A stretch of 64,000 nucleotides of DNA from Streptomyces angustmyceticus (GCF_019933235.1 NZ_CP082945.1:4873501-4937500), one strand, 5' to 3'; counted from the stretch's first letter, positions 14,968 through 24,312 are shown. Notes: generated by a model not told the origin, from the sequence alone. Translations and numbers: made by a program.

Positions 14968-15959
14968 AGCGGGTCGCCGCCATCGACTGCGGTACGAACT
15001 CCATCCGGCTGCTGGTCGCGGACGCCGACCCGGCGACGGGCGAGCTGAAGGACCTCGACCGCCGGATGCAGATCGTCCGGCTGGGCCAGGACGTGGACCG
15101 CACCGGGCGGCTGGCGCCCGAGGCGCTGGAGCGCACCTTCGCGGCCTGCCGGGAGTACGCCGCGGTGATCAAGGGCCTGGGCGCCGAGCAGGTCCGCTTC
15201 GTGGCGACCTCCGCCTCCCGGGACGCGGAGAACCGCGAGGACTTCGTCCGCGGCGTGGTGGACATCCTGGGCGTGGAGCCCGAGGTGATCACCGGCGACC
15301 AGGAGGCGGAGTTCTCGTTCAACGGCGCCACCAAGGAACTGCTTGGAATGGGGGCTGCAGGCGCGGAGCGACTTCCCGGGAAGGGTGGTGGCGGGCGACG
15401 GGTGGGCCTGGCGCGGCCGTTCCTGGTCGTCGACATCGGCGGCGGCTCGACCGAGTTCGTCCTCGGCGACGCGTCGGTGCGCGCCGCGCGCTCGGTCGAC
15501 GTCGGGTGCGTGCGGATGACCGAGCGGCATCTGGTGCACGGGGGAGAGATCAGCGACCCGCCGACCCCGGGGCAGATCGACGCCATCAGGGCGGACATCG
15601 CCACGGCGCTGGACCGGGCCGAGGAGACCGTCCCGCTGGGCGAGTCCGCCACCCTCGTGGGCCTGGCCGGCTCGGTGACCACGGTCGCCGCGATCGCGCT
15701 GGGCCTCGACCGGTACGAGTCCGAGGCCATCCACCACTCCCGTGTCCCGCTGGCGAAGGTCCGCGAGATCACCGACCGGCTGCTGTCCTCCACCCACGCC
15801 GAGCGGGCGGCCATCCCGGTCATGCACCCGGGCCGGGTCGACGTGATCGGCGCGGGCGCGCTCGTGCTGCTGTCGATCATGGAGCGGACCGGCGCCGAGG
15901 AGGTCGTCGTCAGCGAGCACGACATCCTCGACGGCATCGCCTGGAGCCTGGCCGGCTGA
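14964..15959 (+). CDS. ppx: Ppx/GppA exopolyphosphatase-family phosphatase
   Basis: An actin-fold phosphatase acting on polyphosphate or pppGpp. The phosphate-1 motif is AIDCGTNSIRLLVAD, the phosphate-2 motif is FLVVDIGGGSTEFVLGD, and the conserved FVATSASRDAENR lies between them. At 331 residues it is the short actinobacterial PPX1/PPX2-like form without the C-terminal HD-like domain. It starts at GTG 14964, overlapping the DUF501 stop. An insertion rich in Gly/Arg near residues 130-147 (LGMGAAGAERLPGKGGGGRR) separates two conserved blocks and is unusual. Confidence 0.93.
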   Translation: MKRVAAIDCGTNSIRLLVADADPATGELKDLDRRMQIVRLGQDVDRTGRLAPEALERTFAACREYAAVIKGLGAEQVRFVATSASRDAENREDFVRGVVDILGVEPEVITGDQEAEFSFNGATKELLGMGAAGAERLPGKGGGGRRVGLARPFLVVDIGGGSTEFVLGDASVRAARSVDVGCVRMTERHLVHGGEISDPPTPGQIDAIRADIATALDRAEETVPLGESATLVGLAGSVTTVAAIALGLDRYESEAIHHSRVPLAKVREITDRLLSSTHAERAAIPVMHPGRVDVIGAGALVLLSIMERTGAEEVVVSEHDILDGIAWSLAG

Positions 15960-15969
15960 CGGCGCGTAC

Positions 15970-16013
15970 CCACTCGGCGGAGGTCGGCAACGGCCTCTGC
16001 CGAGTGGCTTTTT
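15970..16013 (+). terminator. Rho-independent terminator after ppx
   Basis: CCACTCGGC and GCCGAGTGG pair, extended inward by GAGG/CCTC-type pairs, and a T5 tract follows. This is a classical intrinsic terminator. Confidence 0.9.
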
Positions 16014-16088
16014 GAGCGGGCGGTATGCCCGTCCGAGCGCCCTTCAGGGGGCTTCGGGAGGCCCCGCGGAGGGATCGGCGAAGAAAGT

Positions 16089-16106
16089 TCGTGAAATCCT
16101 TCACAT
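16089..16106. promoter_or_regulatory. Candidate Rex operator (distal) upstream of ndh
   Basis: TCGTGAA, four bases, TTCACAT. This matches the Rex consensus TTGTGAA-N4-TTCACAA at 12 of 14 arm positions. It lies about 310 bases upstream of ndh. Rex senses NADH/NAD+ and is known to repress ndh in Streptomyces, so the context fits. The distance suggests either a distal promoter or a second site. Confidence 0.55.
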
Positions 16107-16360
16107 GAAAAAGCCTCCCGTTGGGCGAACAATCTGATCGTCCGACCCTCATTCGAAGGCTCAGGGGCGTCTCGACCCGGAAAATGCCCGGCGGCTGTCG
16201 CGGGGGCCGCGCACTCGCCGAGGCGGTGGTCCGGCCGTCCGGCGGACGACAATCCCTGATCAACAGGGGTCTCCAACGCTCCGTGGCCTACGGTGGTTCC
16301 GCTTCACGCTATGGCGTCGGTCACGAAGGCGGCGGAGTGTAGCAGATGCCCCTTGCTTGC

Positions 16361-16378
16361 TTGTGAAGGGGCTCACGA
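16361..16378. promoter_or_regulatory. Candidate Rex operator (proximal) upstream of ndh
   Basis: TTGTGAA, GGGG, CTCACGA. One perfect half site and one five-of-seven half site of the Rex consensus lie 35 bases before the ndh start codon, in a position to block transcription. Confidence 0.65.
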
Positions 16379-16412
16379 GCGACCCCCCATGTGGGGGTGG
16401 ATACTCGATTGC

Positions 16413-17804
16413 ATGAGCACCACGGAGCGTCCCAGGATCCTCGTTGTAGGCGGTGGGTACGTAGGCCTGTACGCGGCACGCCGCATCCTCAAGCAGATGC
16501 GGTACGGCGAGGCGACCGTCACGGTCGTCGACCCGCGCTCGTACATGACGTACCAGCCCTTCCTCCCCGAAGCTGCAGCCGGCAGCATCTCCCCCCGCCA
16601 CGTCGTGGTGCCGCTACGACGCGTGCTGCCCAAGGCGGAGGTCCTCACCGGCCGGGTCACCACCATCGACCAGGACCGCAAGGTCGCCACGATCGCCCCG
16701 CTGGTCGGCGAGGCGTACGAGCTGCCCTTCGACTACCTGGTCATCGCGATGGGCGCGGTCTCCCGCACCTTCCCGATCCCGGGCCTGGCCGAGAGCGGCA
16801 TCGGCATGAAGGGCGTGGAAGAGGCCATCGGCCTGCGCAACCACGTGCTGGAGCAGCTGGACAAGGCCGACTCCACGACCGATGAGGACGTCCGCCGCAA
16901 GGCGCTCACCTTCGTCTTCATCGGCGGTGGCTTCGCGGGTGCGGAGACCGTCGGCGAGGTCGAGGACATGGCCCGGGACGCCGCGAAGTACTACAACAAC
17001 GTGAAGCGCGAGGACATGCGCTTCCTGCTGGTCGACGTCGCCGACAAGATCCTCCCCGAGGTCGGCCCGAAGCTCGGTGCCTACGGCAAGGAGCACCTCG
17101 AGGGCCGCGGTGTCGAGGTCTACCTCAAGACCGGCATGGACTCCTGCGTCGACGGTCACGTGAAGCTCAACAACGGCCTCGAGGTCGACTCCAACACCAT
17201 CGTGTGGACCGCGGGCGTCAAGCCGAACCCGGCGCTGGCCCGCTTCGGTCTGCCGCTCGGCCCGCGCGGCCACGTCGACACCGGCACCACCCTCCAGGTG
17301 CAGGGCACCGACTACATCTGGGCCGCCGGCGACAACGCCCAGGTGCCGGACATGGTCGGCCGCAAGAACGGCAACGAGAACGCCTGGTGCCCGCCGAACG
17401 CGCAGCACGCGCTGCGGCAGGCCAAGGTCCTCGGCGACAACGTGCTCTCCGGCATGCGGGGCTTCCCGCAGAAGGAGTACAGCCACGCCAACAAGGGTGC
17501 GGTCGCCGGTCTGGGCCTGCACAAGGGCGTCGCGATGATCGTCGTGGGCAAGATGAAGATCAAGCTCAAGGGCCGTCTCGCCTGGTACATGCACCGCGCG
17601 TACCACGGCATGGCGATGCCGACGTTCAACCGGAAGATCCGGGTCTTCGCCGACTGGACGCTGGCGATGTTCCTCAAGCGCGAGGTCGTCTCGCTCGGCG
17701 CCATGGAGAACCCCCGCGAGGAGTTCTACGAGGCCGCCAAGCCGGCGCCGGCCCCGCCGACCGCCGCCGAGGCCGGGGACAAGACCAAGGCCAAGGCTTC
17801 CTGA
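16413..17804 (+). CDS. ndh: Type II NADH dehydrogenase
   Basis: A single-subunit, non-proton-pumping NADH:quinone oxidoreductase on the inner membrane face. It has 463 residues with two Rossmann folds. The FAD-binding ILVVGGGYVGLYAARRIL is at the N-terminus and the NADH-binding FVFIGGGFAGAETVGEVEDM is near residue 167. IWAAGDNAQVPD binds FAD and the C-terminal amphipathic region can attach to the membrane. ATG 16413 is not preceded by a clear ribosome site. The alternative upstream frame adds unrelated sequence. Two Rex-like operators precede it, so control by redox state is likely. Confidence 0.95.
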   Translation: MSTTERPRILVVGGGYVGLYAARRILKQMRYGEATVTVVDPRSYMTYQPFLPEAAAGSISPRHVVVPLRRVLPKAEVLTGRVTTIDQDRKVATIAPLVGEAYELPFDYLVIAMGAVSRTFPIPGLAESGIGMKGVEEAIGLRNHVLEQLDKADSTTDEDVRRKALTFVFIGGGFAGAETVGEVEDMARDAAKYYNNVKREDMRFLLVDVADKILPEVGPKLGAYGKEHLEGRGVEVYLKTGMDSCVDGHVKLNNGLEVDSNTIVWTAGVKPNPALARFGLPLGPRGHVDTGTTLQVQGTDYIWAAGDNAQVPDMVGRKNGNENAWCPPNAQHALRQAKVLGDNVLSGMRGFPQKEYSHANKGAVAGLGLHKGVAMIVVGKMKIKLKGRLAWYMHRAYHGMAMPTFNRKIRVFADWTLAMFLKREVVSLGAMENPREEFYEAAKPAPAPPTAAEAGDKTKAKAS

Positions 17805-17833
17805 ACCTCCGGTCGGGTACTCCGACCAGCCCG

Positions 17834-17868
17834 AAGGGCGTCCGCCATCCGTGGGGCGGGCGCCCTTT
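17834..17868 (+). terminator. Terminator after ndh
   Basis: AAGGGCG-T-CCGCC pairs with GGCGG-G-CGCCCTT, with one mismatched pair, and is followed by TTGG. It lies 30 bases past the ndh stop. Confidence 0.75.
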
Positions 17869-18015
17869 GGCGTGTCCGCAGGTGTGTCCACTCTGGCGCA
17901 AACCGTGCGGTGTGCGGTTCTCTTGCGTGTGAACGGGACTAACTGGGCGCCCCATTGGCGTTTACGTGGTGGGTGAAACTTCTTTGCCCGACTCGTCAAC
18001 ACGGAGGTGTGCGAC

Positions 18016-19344
18016 ATGGCCGACGCCGCGGGACGGCTCACCAAGCTCGCCGAGGAGGTGCTGGGGGTTCCGCTCCCGGTGCGTATCCGCGCCTGGGACC
18101 GCAGCGAGTCGGGCCCGCCGGGGGCACCCACGCTCGTCATCCGCCACCGCAGGGCGCTGCGCCGGCTGTTGTTCAAGCCGGGCGAGCTGGGCCTGGCCCG
18201 CGCCTGGGTGGCCGGCGACCTCGACATCGAAGGCGATCTCTACGAAGCGCTGGACCGGCTCGCCGGACTGATCTGGGAGCGCGGGGAGACCGCCAAGCCG
18301 CACCGCGCCGCCGCGCTGCGCGCGCTGGCCCGCCCCGAGGTCCGCGCCGCCGCCCGGGAGCTGCTGGCCCTGGCCGGCGCTCCGGTGCCGCCCACCCCGC
18401 CCGCGGAGGAGGTCAGACGCCGCCGCGGCCCGCTGCACACCCTGCGGCGCGACAAGGAGGCCATCAGCCACCACTACGACGTCGGCAACGACTTCTACGC
18501 GCTGGTGCTCGGCCCGTCCATGGTCTACTCCTGCGCCTACTGGGGGACCGCCGAGGACGGCGTCGCCACCCTGGAGGACGCCCAGCGCGACAAGCTCGAC
18601 CTGATCTGCCGCAAGCTCGGCCTCCGCGAGGGACAGCGGCTGCTCGACGTCGGCTGCGGCTGGGGCTCGATGGTGCTGCACGCGGCCCGCGAGTACGGCG
18701 TGCGCGCGGTCGGCATCACCCTCTCCGAGGAGCAGGCCACCTTCGCCCGCAAGCGCATCGCCGAGGCCGGGCTGGCCGACCGGATCGAGATCCGGGTGCA
18801 GGACTACCGCGAGATCCACGACGAGCCGTTCGACGCCGTCTCCTCGGTCGGGATGGCCGAGCACGTCGGCCGGACCCAGTACGCGGAGTACGCCGCCGCC
18901 CTGTACGCGCTGCTCAAGCCCGGCGGGCGGCTGCTCAACCACCAGATCGCCCGGCGGCCGGTGCCCGACGAGGAGGCGTACCACGTCGACGAGTTCATCG
19001 ACCGCTATGTGTTCCCGGACGGCGAGCTGGCGCCGATCGGCCGGACCGTCGGCCAGCTGGAGGAGGCCGGGTTCGAGGTGCGGGACGTGGAGGCGATCCG
19101 GGAGCACTACGCGCGCACGCTGCGGCAGTGGGTCGCCAACCTGGAGGAGCACTGGGACGAGGCGGCGCGGCTGACCTCGGTGGGCCGGGCCCGGGTGTGG
19201 CGGCTGTACATGGCCGCGTCCGCGCTGTCCTTCGAGCGCAACCGCATAGGAGTCAACCAGGTGCTGGCCGTCCGGACGCCGGAGCCCGGGGAGTCGGGCC
19301 TGCCGCTGCGGGCGCGCGACTGGCGCGCCGCAGGACGCGGCTGA
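18016..19344 (+). CDS. Cyclopropane-fatty-acyl-phospholipid synthase family methyltransferase
   Basis: A SAM-dependent enzyme that methylenates or methylates unsaturated acyl chains of phospholipids at the membrane. The 442 residues comprise an N-terminal lipid-binding CFAS domain and a C-terminal Rossmann methyltransferase. SAM motif I is RLLDVGCGWGSMVLHAA. The family segments SHHYDVGNDFYALVLGPSM, YSCAYW and VGMAEHVG are all present. ATG 18016 is preceded by GGAGG at 18003-18007. A GTG inside that site is unlikely to be the start. Whether it forms cyclopropane or a methyl-branched product cannot be told. Confidence 0.93.
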   Translation: MADAAGRLTKLAEEVLGVPLPVRIRAWDRSESGPPGAPTLVIRHRRALRRLLFKPGELGLARAWVAGDLDIEGDLYEALDRLAGLIWERGETAKPHRAAALRALARPEVRAAARELLALAGAPVPPTPPAEEVRRRRGPLHTLRRDKEAISHHYDVGNDFYALVLGPSMVYSCAYWGTAEDGVATLEDAQRDKLDLICRKLGLREGQRLLDVGCGWGSMVLHAAREYGVRAVGITLSEEQATFARKRIAEAGLADRIEIRVQDYREIHDEPFDAVSSVGMAEHVGRTQYAEYAAALYALLKPGGRLLNHQIARRPVPDEEAYHVDEFIDRYVFPDGELAPIGRTVGQLEEAGFEVRDVEAIREHYARTLRQWVANLEEHWDEAARLTSVGRARVWRLYMAASALSFERNRIGVNQVLAVRTPEPGESGLPLRARDWRAAGRG

Positions 19345-19350
19345 CCGCGG

Positions 19351-19388
19351 CCCGCCCGCCCGCTGCCGTGACGGAGCGGGCGGGCGGG
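19351..19388. terminator. Bidirectional hairpin between convergent genes
   Basis: Arms CCCGCCCGCCCGCT and AGCGGGCGGGCGGG pair perfectly around a 10-base loop, between the convergent CFAS and ABC permease genes. Confidence 0.75.
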
Positions 19389-19411
19389 GCGGGGGGCCGG
19401 TGCCGGGGGCG

Positions 19412-21982
19412 TTATTCGGCCTTGATGGCGGCCAGCGTGTTCAGCCGCGCCGCCCGCAGCGCCGGCCACAGGGCGGCCAGGACGCCGACGAGCGCGGCCA
19501 GGCCGAGGAAGACGCCCATCCGGGCCCACGGCAGCACCAGTTCGTAGGTGGGCAGGTGGGCGCCGATCAGCTTGCCGACCGCCCAGCCCATGAACACGCC
19601 GAGCCCGATGCCGAGCACCCCGCCGAACAGCGAGATGACCAGCGACTCCAGCCGCACCATCCGCTTGATGCCGCGCCGGTCCAGGCCGATCGCCCGCAGC
19701 ATGCCGATCTCCTGCGAGCGCTCGAAGACCGACATCGCCAGGGTGTTGACGACCCCGAGCACCGCCACGATCACGGCCATGGCCAGCAGGCCGTAGAGCA
19801 TGTTCAGCAGCAGGGTGAACATCGAGGCGATGGCGTTCGAGACGTCCTTCTTGTCCGCGACGGTGACCGCCGGGTTCTTGCCGAGCGCCTCGACCAGGTC
19901 GTTCTTGTGCGCGTCGGTGGCGCCGCCGGACATCTTGACCAGCAGCTGCTTGTCGCTGGGCTGCTTCTGGTGCGGTGCCAGGGTGCGGTTGTCCAGGAAG
20001 ACGCCGTTGAGCATCTGGTTGCCCCGGTAGACGCCCGAGACGGTGAGGGTGGCGGCCTTGCCGTCCTCGAACGTCACCGGGAGCCGCGAGCCGGCCCGCC
20101 AGCCGTGGCGGGAGGCGGTGTCCTCGTCCACCAGGATCCGGCCGCCGCGCAGGGTGCCGAACGAGCCCTCGCTGATGTCGGGCCGCACGAGCGCGCCGAA
20201 CCGGTCGCCGTCCACACCGGTCAGCGGGGTCGGCTGCCGGGCCGCGGAGCCGCTGCCGATCGTCGCCATGCCCTTGCGCAGCGGGGTGACGGCGGTGACG
20301 CCGGGGACCTCGCGGACCTTCTGCTCGGTGCTGGTGGGCAGTTGGGTGTCGCCCTGCATCGAGAGGGTGTAGTCGGCCTTCAGCGAGTCGACGGCCAGCT
20401 TGTCGATGCCCTTCTGGGTGCCGTTCGCGATCACCGTCATGCCGGTGATCAGGGTCAGTCCGATCATCAGCGCCGAGGCGGTGGTGGCCGTGCGGCGCGG
20501 GTTGCGCAGCGCGTTCTGCCGGGCGAGGAGGCCGGCGATGCCGAAGGCCCGCAGGACGGGCGCGGCCAGCGCGATCAGCGGCCGGGACAGCAGCGGCGTC
20601 AGGATGAACACCCCGATCAGCAGCAGCATCCCGCCGCCGCCCAGCAGGTACCGGCTGGTGCCGTCGCCTTCGTACCCGGCCGTGGCGACGAGCACCGCGG
20701 CCGTGCCGGCGCCCGCGACGAGCGCACCGAGGGTGTTGCGGATCAGCAGCGACTTGGTGGTGGCGACGGCGTGCACGCTGTTCATCGCCGCGACCGGCGG
20801 GACCTTCGCGCCACGCCGGGCGGGCAGCCAGGCGGCCAGCACCGTGATGACGGTGCCGATGCCGAGGGCGGTGACGGCCGTGGCGGGCGAGACCACCAGC
20901 GGCCCCTCGGGGAACTTCGCGACGAAGCCGTTCAGCAGCGCGCGCAGCAGGGCGGCGATGCCGATGCCGGCGGCGAGGCCCGAGACCCCGGCGATCGCGC
21001 CGACGACGAACGCCTCGGCCAGCACCGAGCGGGTGACCTGGCGCCGGCTCGCGCCGACCGCCCGCAGCAGCGCCAGCTCCTTGGTGCGCTGGGCGACCAG
21101 CATGGTGAAGGTGTTGGCGATGAGGAAGATGCCGACGAAGAGCGCGACGGCGGCGAACGCCAGCAGCGCGATCCGCATGCCCTGCGTGTTCTCGTCGATC
21201 ATCTTGGCCTCGCGGTCGGCGAGTTCCTTGCCGGTGGCGGTGGTGGCGCTGCCGTGGGGGAGCGCCTTGTCGACCGCCTGGCGCAGGGCTGCCTGGGAGG
21301 TGCCGGCCGCGGCCTCGACGTCGATCTCGTGGTATCCGCCGGCCGTCTTGAACAGCTTCTGCGCGGTCCCGGTGTCGAAGAGGGCCAGCGAACCGCCGGC
21401 GGCGACCCGGCCGTCGTCGGTGGTGAAGATGCCGGTCAGCTTCTGCTCCCGGACCGGCCCGTCGGCGGAGATCCGGACGGTGTCGCCGACGTGGTAGCCG
21501 CCCTTCGCGGCGGTGCCCGCGTCCAGCGCGAACTCGCCGGCGCCGGTGGGGGCCGTGCCCTGCCGCATCGGGTAGCGGGCGTCCTTGCCGTTCTTGCCGG
21601 GGACGTAGTTGCTGCCGCGGCTGCTCCGGCCCTGGGCGATCGGCTTGCCGTCCTTGTCGCCGATCGCGGTGAAGCCTTCGACGGTGCCGGTGACGGAGGC
21701 GGCGCCGGGGAGCCGGGCCAGGGTGCCGAGCACCTTGCCGTCGAGCCGGGGTCGGGCGGCGCTGTCGGCGCGGGCGGCGCCGGGCCCGTCGGGGGACGCG
21801 GGCTGTACGGCGACGTCGACGTGGTCGAGGCTCTTGTGGGAGCTGGTGCGGAAGGCGTCGGAGATGGTCGAGGTGAAGACCAGGGTGCCGGAAACGAAGG
21901 CCACGCCGAGCATCACGGCGAGGACGGTCATCAGCAGCCGGGCCTTGTGCGCGAGCACATTGCGCAAGGCGGTACGGAACAT
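19412..21982 (-). CDS. MacB/FtsX-type ABC transporter permease
   Basis: An 856-residue permease with two repeated FtsX units, each with transmembrane helices. A first helix sits at about residues 17-40 (LLMTVLAVMLGVAFVSGTLV), followed by a large extracytoplasmic MacB-PCD domain. A helix set near 260-400 includes ALLRAVGASRRQVTRSVLAEA. A second extracytoplasmic domain and a final FtsX unit (IGMLRAIGLDRRGIKRMVRLE) complete it. In the family such proteins work mechanically on the outside rather than by alternating access. It lies 47 bases downstream of its ATPase gene. Substrate is unknown. Confidence 0.94.
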   Translation of the reverse strand: MFRTALRNVLAHKARLLMTVLAVMLGVAFVSGTLVFTSTISDAFRTSSHKSLDHVDVAVQPASPDGPGAARADSAARPRLDGKVLGTLARLPGAASVTGTVEGFTAIGDKDGKPIAQGRSSRGSNYVPGKNGKDARYPMRQGTAPTGAGEFALDAGTAAKGGYHVGDTVRISADGPVREQKLTGIFTTDDGRVAAGGSLALFDTGTAQKLFKTAGGYHEIDVEAAAGTSQAALRQAVDKALPHGSATTATGKELADREAKMIDENTQGMRIALLAFAAVALFVGIFLIANTFTMLVAQRTKELALLRAVGASRRQVTRSVLAEAFVVGAIAGVSGLAAGIGIAALLRALLNGFVAKFPEGPLVVSPATAVTALGIGTVITVLAAWLPARRGAKVPPVAAMNSVHAVATTKSLLIRNTLGALVAGAGTAAVLVATAGYEGDGTSRYLLGGGGMLLLIGVFILTPLLSRPLIALAAPVLRAFGIAGLLARQNALRNPRRTATTASALMIGLTLITGMTVIANGTQKGIDKLAVDSLKADYTLSMQGDTQLPTSTEQKVREVPGVTAVTPLRKGMATIGSGSAARQPTPLTGVDGDRFGALVRPDISEGSFGTLRGGRILVDEDTASRHGWRAGSRLPVTFEDGKAATLTVSGVYRGNQMLNGVFLDNRTLAPHQKQPSDKQLLVKMSGGATDAHKNDLVEALGKNPAVTVADKKDVSNAIASMFTLLLNMLYGLLAMAVIVAVLGVVNTLAMSVFERSQEIGMLRAIGLDRRGIKRMVRLESLVISLFGGVLGIGLGVFMGWAVGKLIGAHLPTYELVLPWARMGVFLGLAALVGVLAALWPALRAARLNTLAAIKAE

Positions 21983-22029
21983 GGTGGCTCAGTCCTGGAG
22001 GAGAGGTCCGAAGTGCGGGCGGCCGCTGG

Positions 22030-22812
22030 TCAGTTGGTACGGCCCTTGGCGTCGAAGCCCTTCATGCGCTCCAGCACCAGGTCGGAGGTCGGGCCGGCCA
22101 TGTCGTCGACGATCCGGCCGTCGGCGAGGAAGACCACCCGGTCCGCGTAGGAGGCGGCGACCGGGTCGTGGGTCACCATCACCACGGTCTGGCCCAGTTC
22201 GCGCACGGAGTTGCGCAGGAAGCCGAGGATCTCGGCGCCGGAGCGCGAGTCGAGGTTCCCGGTGGGCTCGTCGGCGAAGATGATCTCGGGCCGGGAGGCC
22301 AGCGCGCGGGCGACCGCGACGCGCTGCTGCTGGCCGCCGGAGAGCTGGCCGGGCCGGTGCTTGAGCCGGCCGGCCAGGCCCACGGTCTCCACGACGCGGT
22401 CCAGCCAGGCGCGGTCGGGCTTCCGGCCCGCTATGTCCATGGGCAGGGTGATGTTCTCCAGGGCGCTCAGGGTCGGCAGCAGGTTGAACGCCTGGAAGAT
22501 GAAGCCGATCTTGTCGCGCCGGAGCCGGGTGAGGTTCTTGTCCTTCAGCCCGTTCAGTTCGGTCCCGCCGATCCGCGCGGAGCCGCCGGAGATCGAGTCC
22601 AGCCCGGCCATGCAGTGCATCAGGGTCGACTTGCCGGACCCGGACGGGCCCATGATCGCGGTGAATTCGGCCTGCCGGAACTCGACGGAAACCGCGTCCA
22701 GGGCGACCACCTGGGTCTCGCCCTGTCCGTAGACCTTGGTGAGGTCCGTGGCGCGGGCGGCCGCCGTGGTGGTGCGGGGGGCGGTGGCGACGCCGGAGTG
22801 GGTGGTGGTCAC
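22030..22812 (-). CDS. MacB/LolD-type ABC transporter ATPase
   Basis: A 260-residue ATPase that partners the permease downstream. Walker A is MGPSGSGKSTLMH, the Q-loop lies in FIFQAFNLLP, the signature is LSGGQQQRVAVARALA and Walker B is IIFADEPTGNLD. GTG 22812 is supported by AGGAG eight to ten bases upstream. The in-frame extension above it is not family-like. The two genes form a simple export operon. No regulator gene adjoins it. Confidence 0.95.
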   Translation of the reverse strand: MTTTHSGVATAPRTTTAAARATDLTKVYGQGETQVVALDAVSVEFRQAEFTAIMGPSGSGKSTLMHCMAGLDSISGGSARIGGTELNGLKDKNLTRLRRDKIGFIFQAFNLLPTLSALENITLPMDIAGRKPDRAWLDRVVETVGLAGRLKHRPGQLSGGQQQRVAVARALASRPEIIFADEPTGNLDSRSGAEILGFLRNSVRELGQTVVMVTHDPVAASYADRVVFLADGRIVDDMAGPTSDLVLERMKGFDAKGRTN

Positions 22813-23285
22813 GGGAAGGGTCTCCTGTCGGGACGAAGGGCGATCGGTCCGCGGCGGCCACGAGGGCGGCTGCCGCAGGCGGAAGCGGACCCTTCCATCG
22901 TGGGACAGCCCGGGGGACGTGGACGTCAACCCCTGTGCCCGTCCTGCGCCACACCTGGGAGGTAGCCGCGGGGTGCGGGTCATCCCTGGGGAGGAGCCGG
23001 ACCCTGAGGGGCGCTACTGCGTACGGAGTGGCCGGGCGTCCGGCGCCGGGGCGGCGGAGGGGGTCCGGAGGAGGCGTCGAGTTTCCGTCAATTCGGGCAC
23101 GGAATTGTGTTGCGGCGCGTCCTGGCGAAGGTGGGCTTCAGGCATGTGCCCGAGGCCCGTACCCGGCGCTGATGCTCCCTCAGTTGCCAATAAAATAAGA
23201 CAACCTCGGGAAGAGCGGCCGAACCCTGTGGTGCGCTGCGGGCTACGCTCGTGCTGCCTCTTTGAGGTGGCATGGGGGATCCCAG
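22813..23285. other. Spacer between ABC operon and tRNA-Leu, holding both divergent promoters
   Basis: No gene is supportable. On the minus strand a TTGACG box (complement of 22924-22929) could be the -35 of the ABC operon. A lower-GC patch around 23185-23205 (CCAATAAAATAAGACAACC) precedes the tRNA. TACGCT near 23242 is a plausible -10 for it. These promoter readings are weak. Confidence 0.4.
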
Positions 23286-23367
23286 GCCCGGATGGTGGAA
23301 TGCAGACACGGCGAGCTTAAACCTCGCTGGCCTACGGGCCGTGCCGGTTCAAGTCCGGCTCCGGGCA
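23286..23367 (+). tRNA. bldA: tRNA-Leu (anticodon UAA), bldA type
   Basis: The acceptor arms GCCCGGA and TCCGGGC pair perfectly, with discriminator A and no encoded CCA. The anticodon stem GCGAG/CTCGC frames loop CTTAAAC, so the anticodon is TAA at 23318-23320. The long variable arm (TGGCC/GGGCC) is typical of class II leucine tRNAs. The T arm is GCCGG-TTCAAGT-CCGGC. It reads the rare UUA codon, the basis of bldA control of development and antibiotics in Streptomyces. I saw no TTA codons in the protein genes of this window on a visual scan. Confidence 0.95.
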
Positions 23368-24312
23368 CTGCGCAGCCGCAGCTTTGAGACCTTGAACAAA
23401 CAACCATATAGATCCGGGGCTCCTGCCGCTCGCCCGAACACGCGGAGAACGCATGTGCCTTTGACGGTGTGCGCGTGCGAGTCCGCGGTGGAATGCCGTG
23501 CCGGAAATATCATGGGTTACCGAGTGAAGTGCGGCGATGCCGTCCCCCGGAAAATGCTCCGGAAGTCCGCGGGCCCGTCCGGGCGAAACCGTCCGGACCT
23601 GCTGAAACAGTGTCAACTCGGCAGCATTGCACCGTTCTTCGCGAGGCGTTCCGGTAGTGCGGGGGGGTGGGGAAGTGCCGCAGGGGCGGCGGTCGGCCGC
23701 GCGGCGGGTTCCGGCCTTCGCGATGCGGTGTGCGCCTCGCGCGGACACCGAGCCGCCTACCCGGGATGCCTACCCGAGGTAACTTGAATTTTGGATTTTT
23801 CTGCCGCCGGTGCGTGCGGAAACCCAACGCGGCGCACTTCCTCTCCGACGCCCCTCGCCTGCCCGCCCGGCGGCTCCCCATTCTTTCGCCGTAAGCCGGC
23901 CCGTCGCCGGGCGGAATCCCCGTGAACGCACCGGGAGTCGCGCGCCGGGCGCCGCGTGCCGGGCGTCGCGCTTTCGTGAAGTTCCGCGGCGCGAAAGGAA
24001 AGTGCCGAATCGCGCTGAGGAGTGGCGCTGCGGCGGCGGGTGTGCGACGGAGAGGGCGCGCGGCGAGGGCGGTGGGCGAGGGCGCGAGTGTGCGCGGGGA
24101 TAGCGGGATACGGGGCCGCGCCGCCGGAACGGACGGGCCGGGCACACTTCCGCCGGGCGTCCGGAACCCACGCGCGATTGTGGAATGCGTACAACTCCCC
24201 GACGCCGAAATCGGTCTGCCTCTCGCCTGTTTGCCGAGCTGATGACTGAGATGATCTCTGCGGGATCATCAAGGGTTTTTGTGCAGTTTCCATGAGATCA
24301 GAGGAGGCGGAG
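23368..24312. other. Long gene-free region between bldA-type tRNA and ketosynthase
   Basis: About 0.95 kb. Several short frames are open on both strands, but their peptides are Arg/Ala-rich, lack ribosome sites and overlap each other, so I call no gene. An AT-richer patch sits at about 23780-23800 (ACTTGAATTTTGGATTTTTC). A small stem-loop with a T tract lies at the right end. It may contain the ketosynthase promoter or an untranslated RNA. Confidence 0.5.
24250..24280 (+). terminator. Stem-loop with T tract just before the ketosynthase gene
   Basis: GATGATC and GATCATC pair around a 7-base loop, and AAGGGTTTTT follows. It could end transcription coming from the tRNA side, act as a leader attenuator for the ketosynthase 33 bases downstream, or be an operator. 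The stem is short (7 bp) and not GC-rich, so confidence is modest. Confidence 0.4.

Noticed and set aside
19400-22150. 916-codon frame opposite the ABC permease
   Set aside because: Antisense shadow. The minus-strand permease has clear FtsX motifs and the opposite frame is Gly/Arg/Gln-biased with no family match.
23272-23787. Protein frame covering the tRNA gene
   Set aside because: It overlaps a structurally complete tRNA and encodes no recognisable protein.
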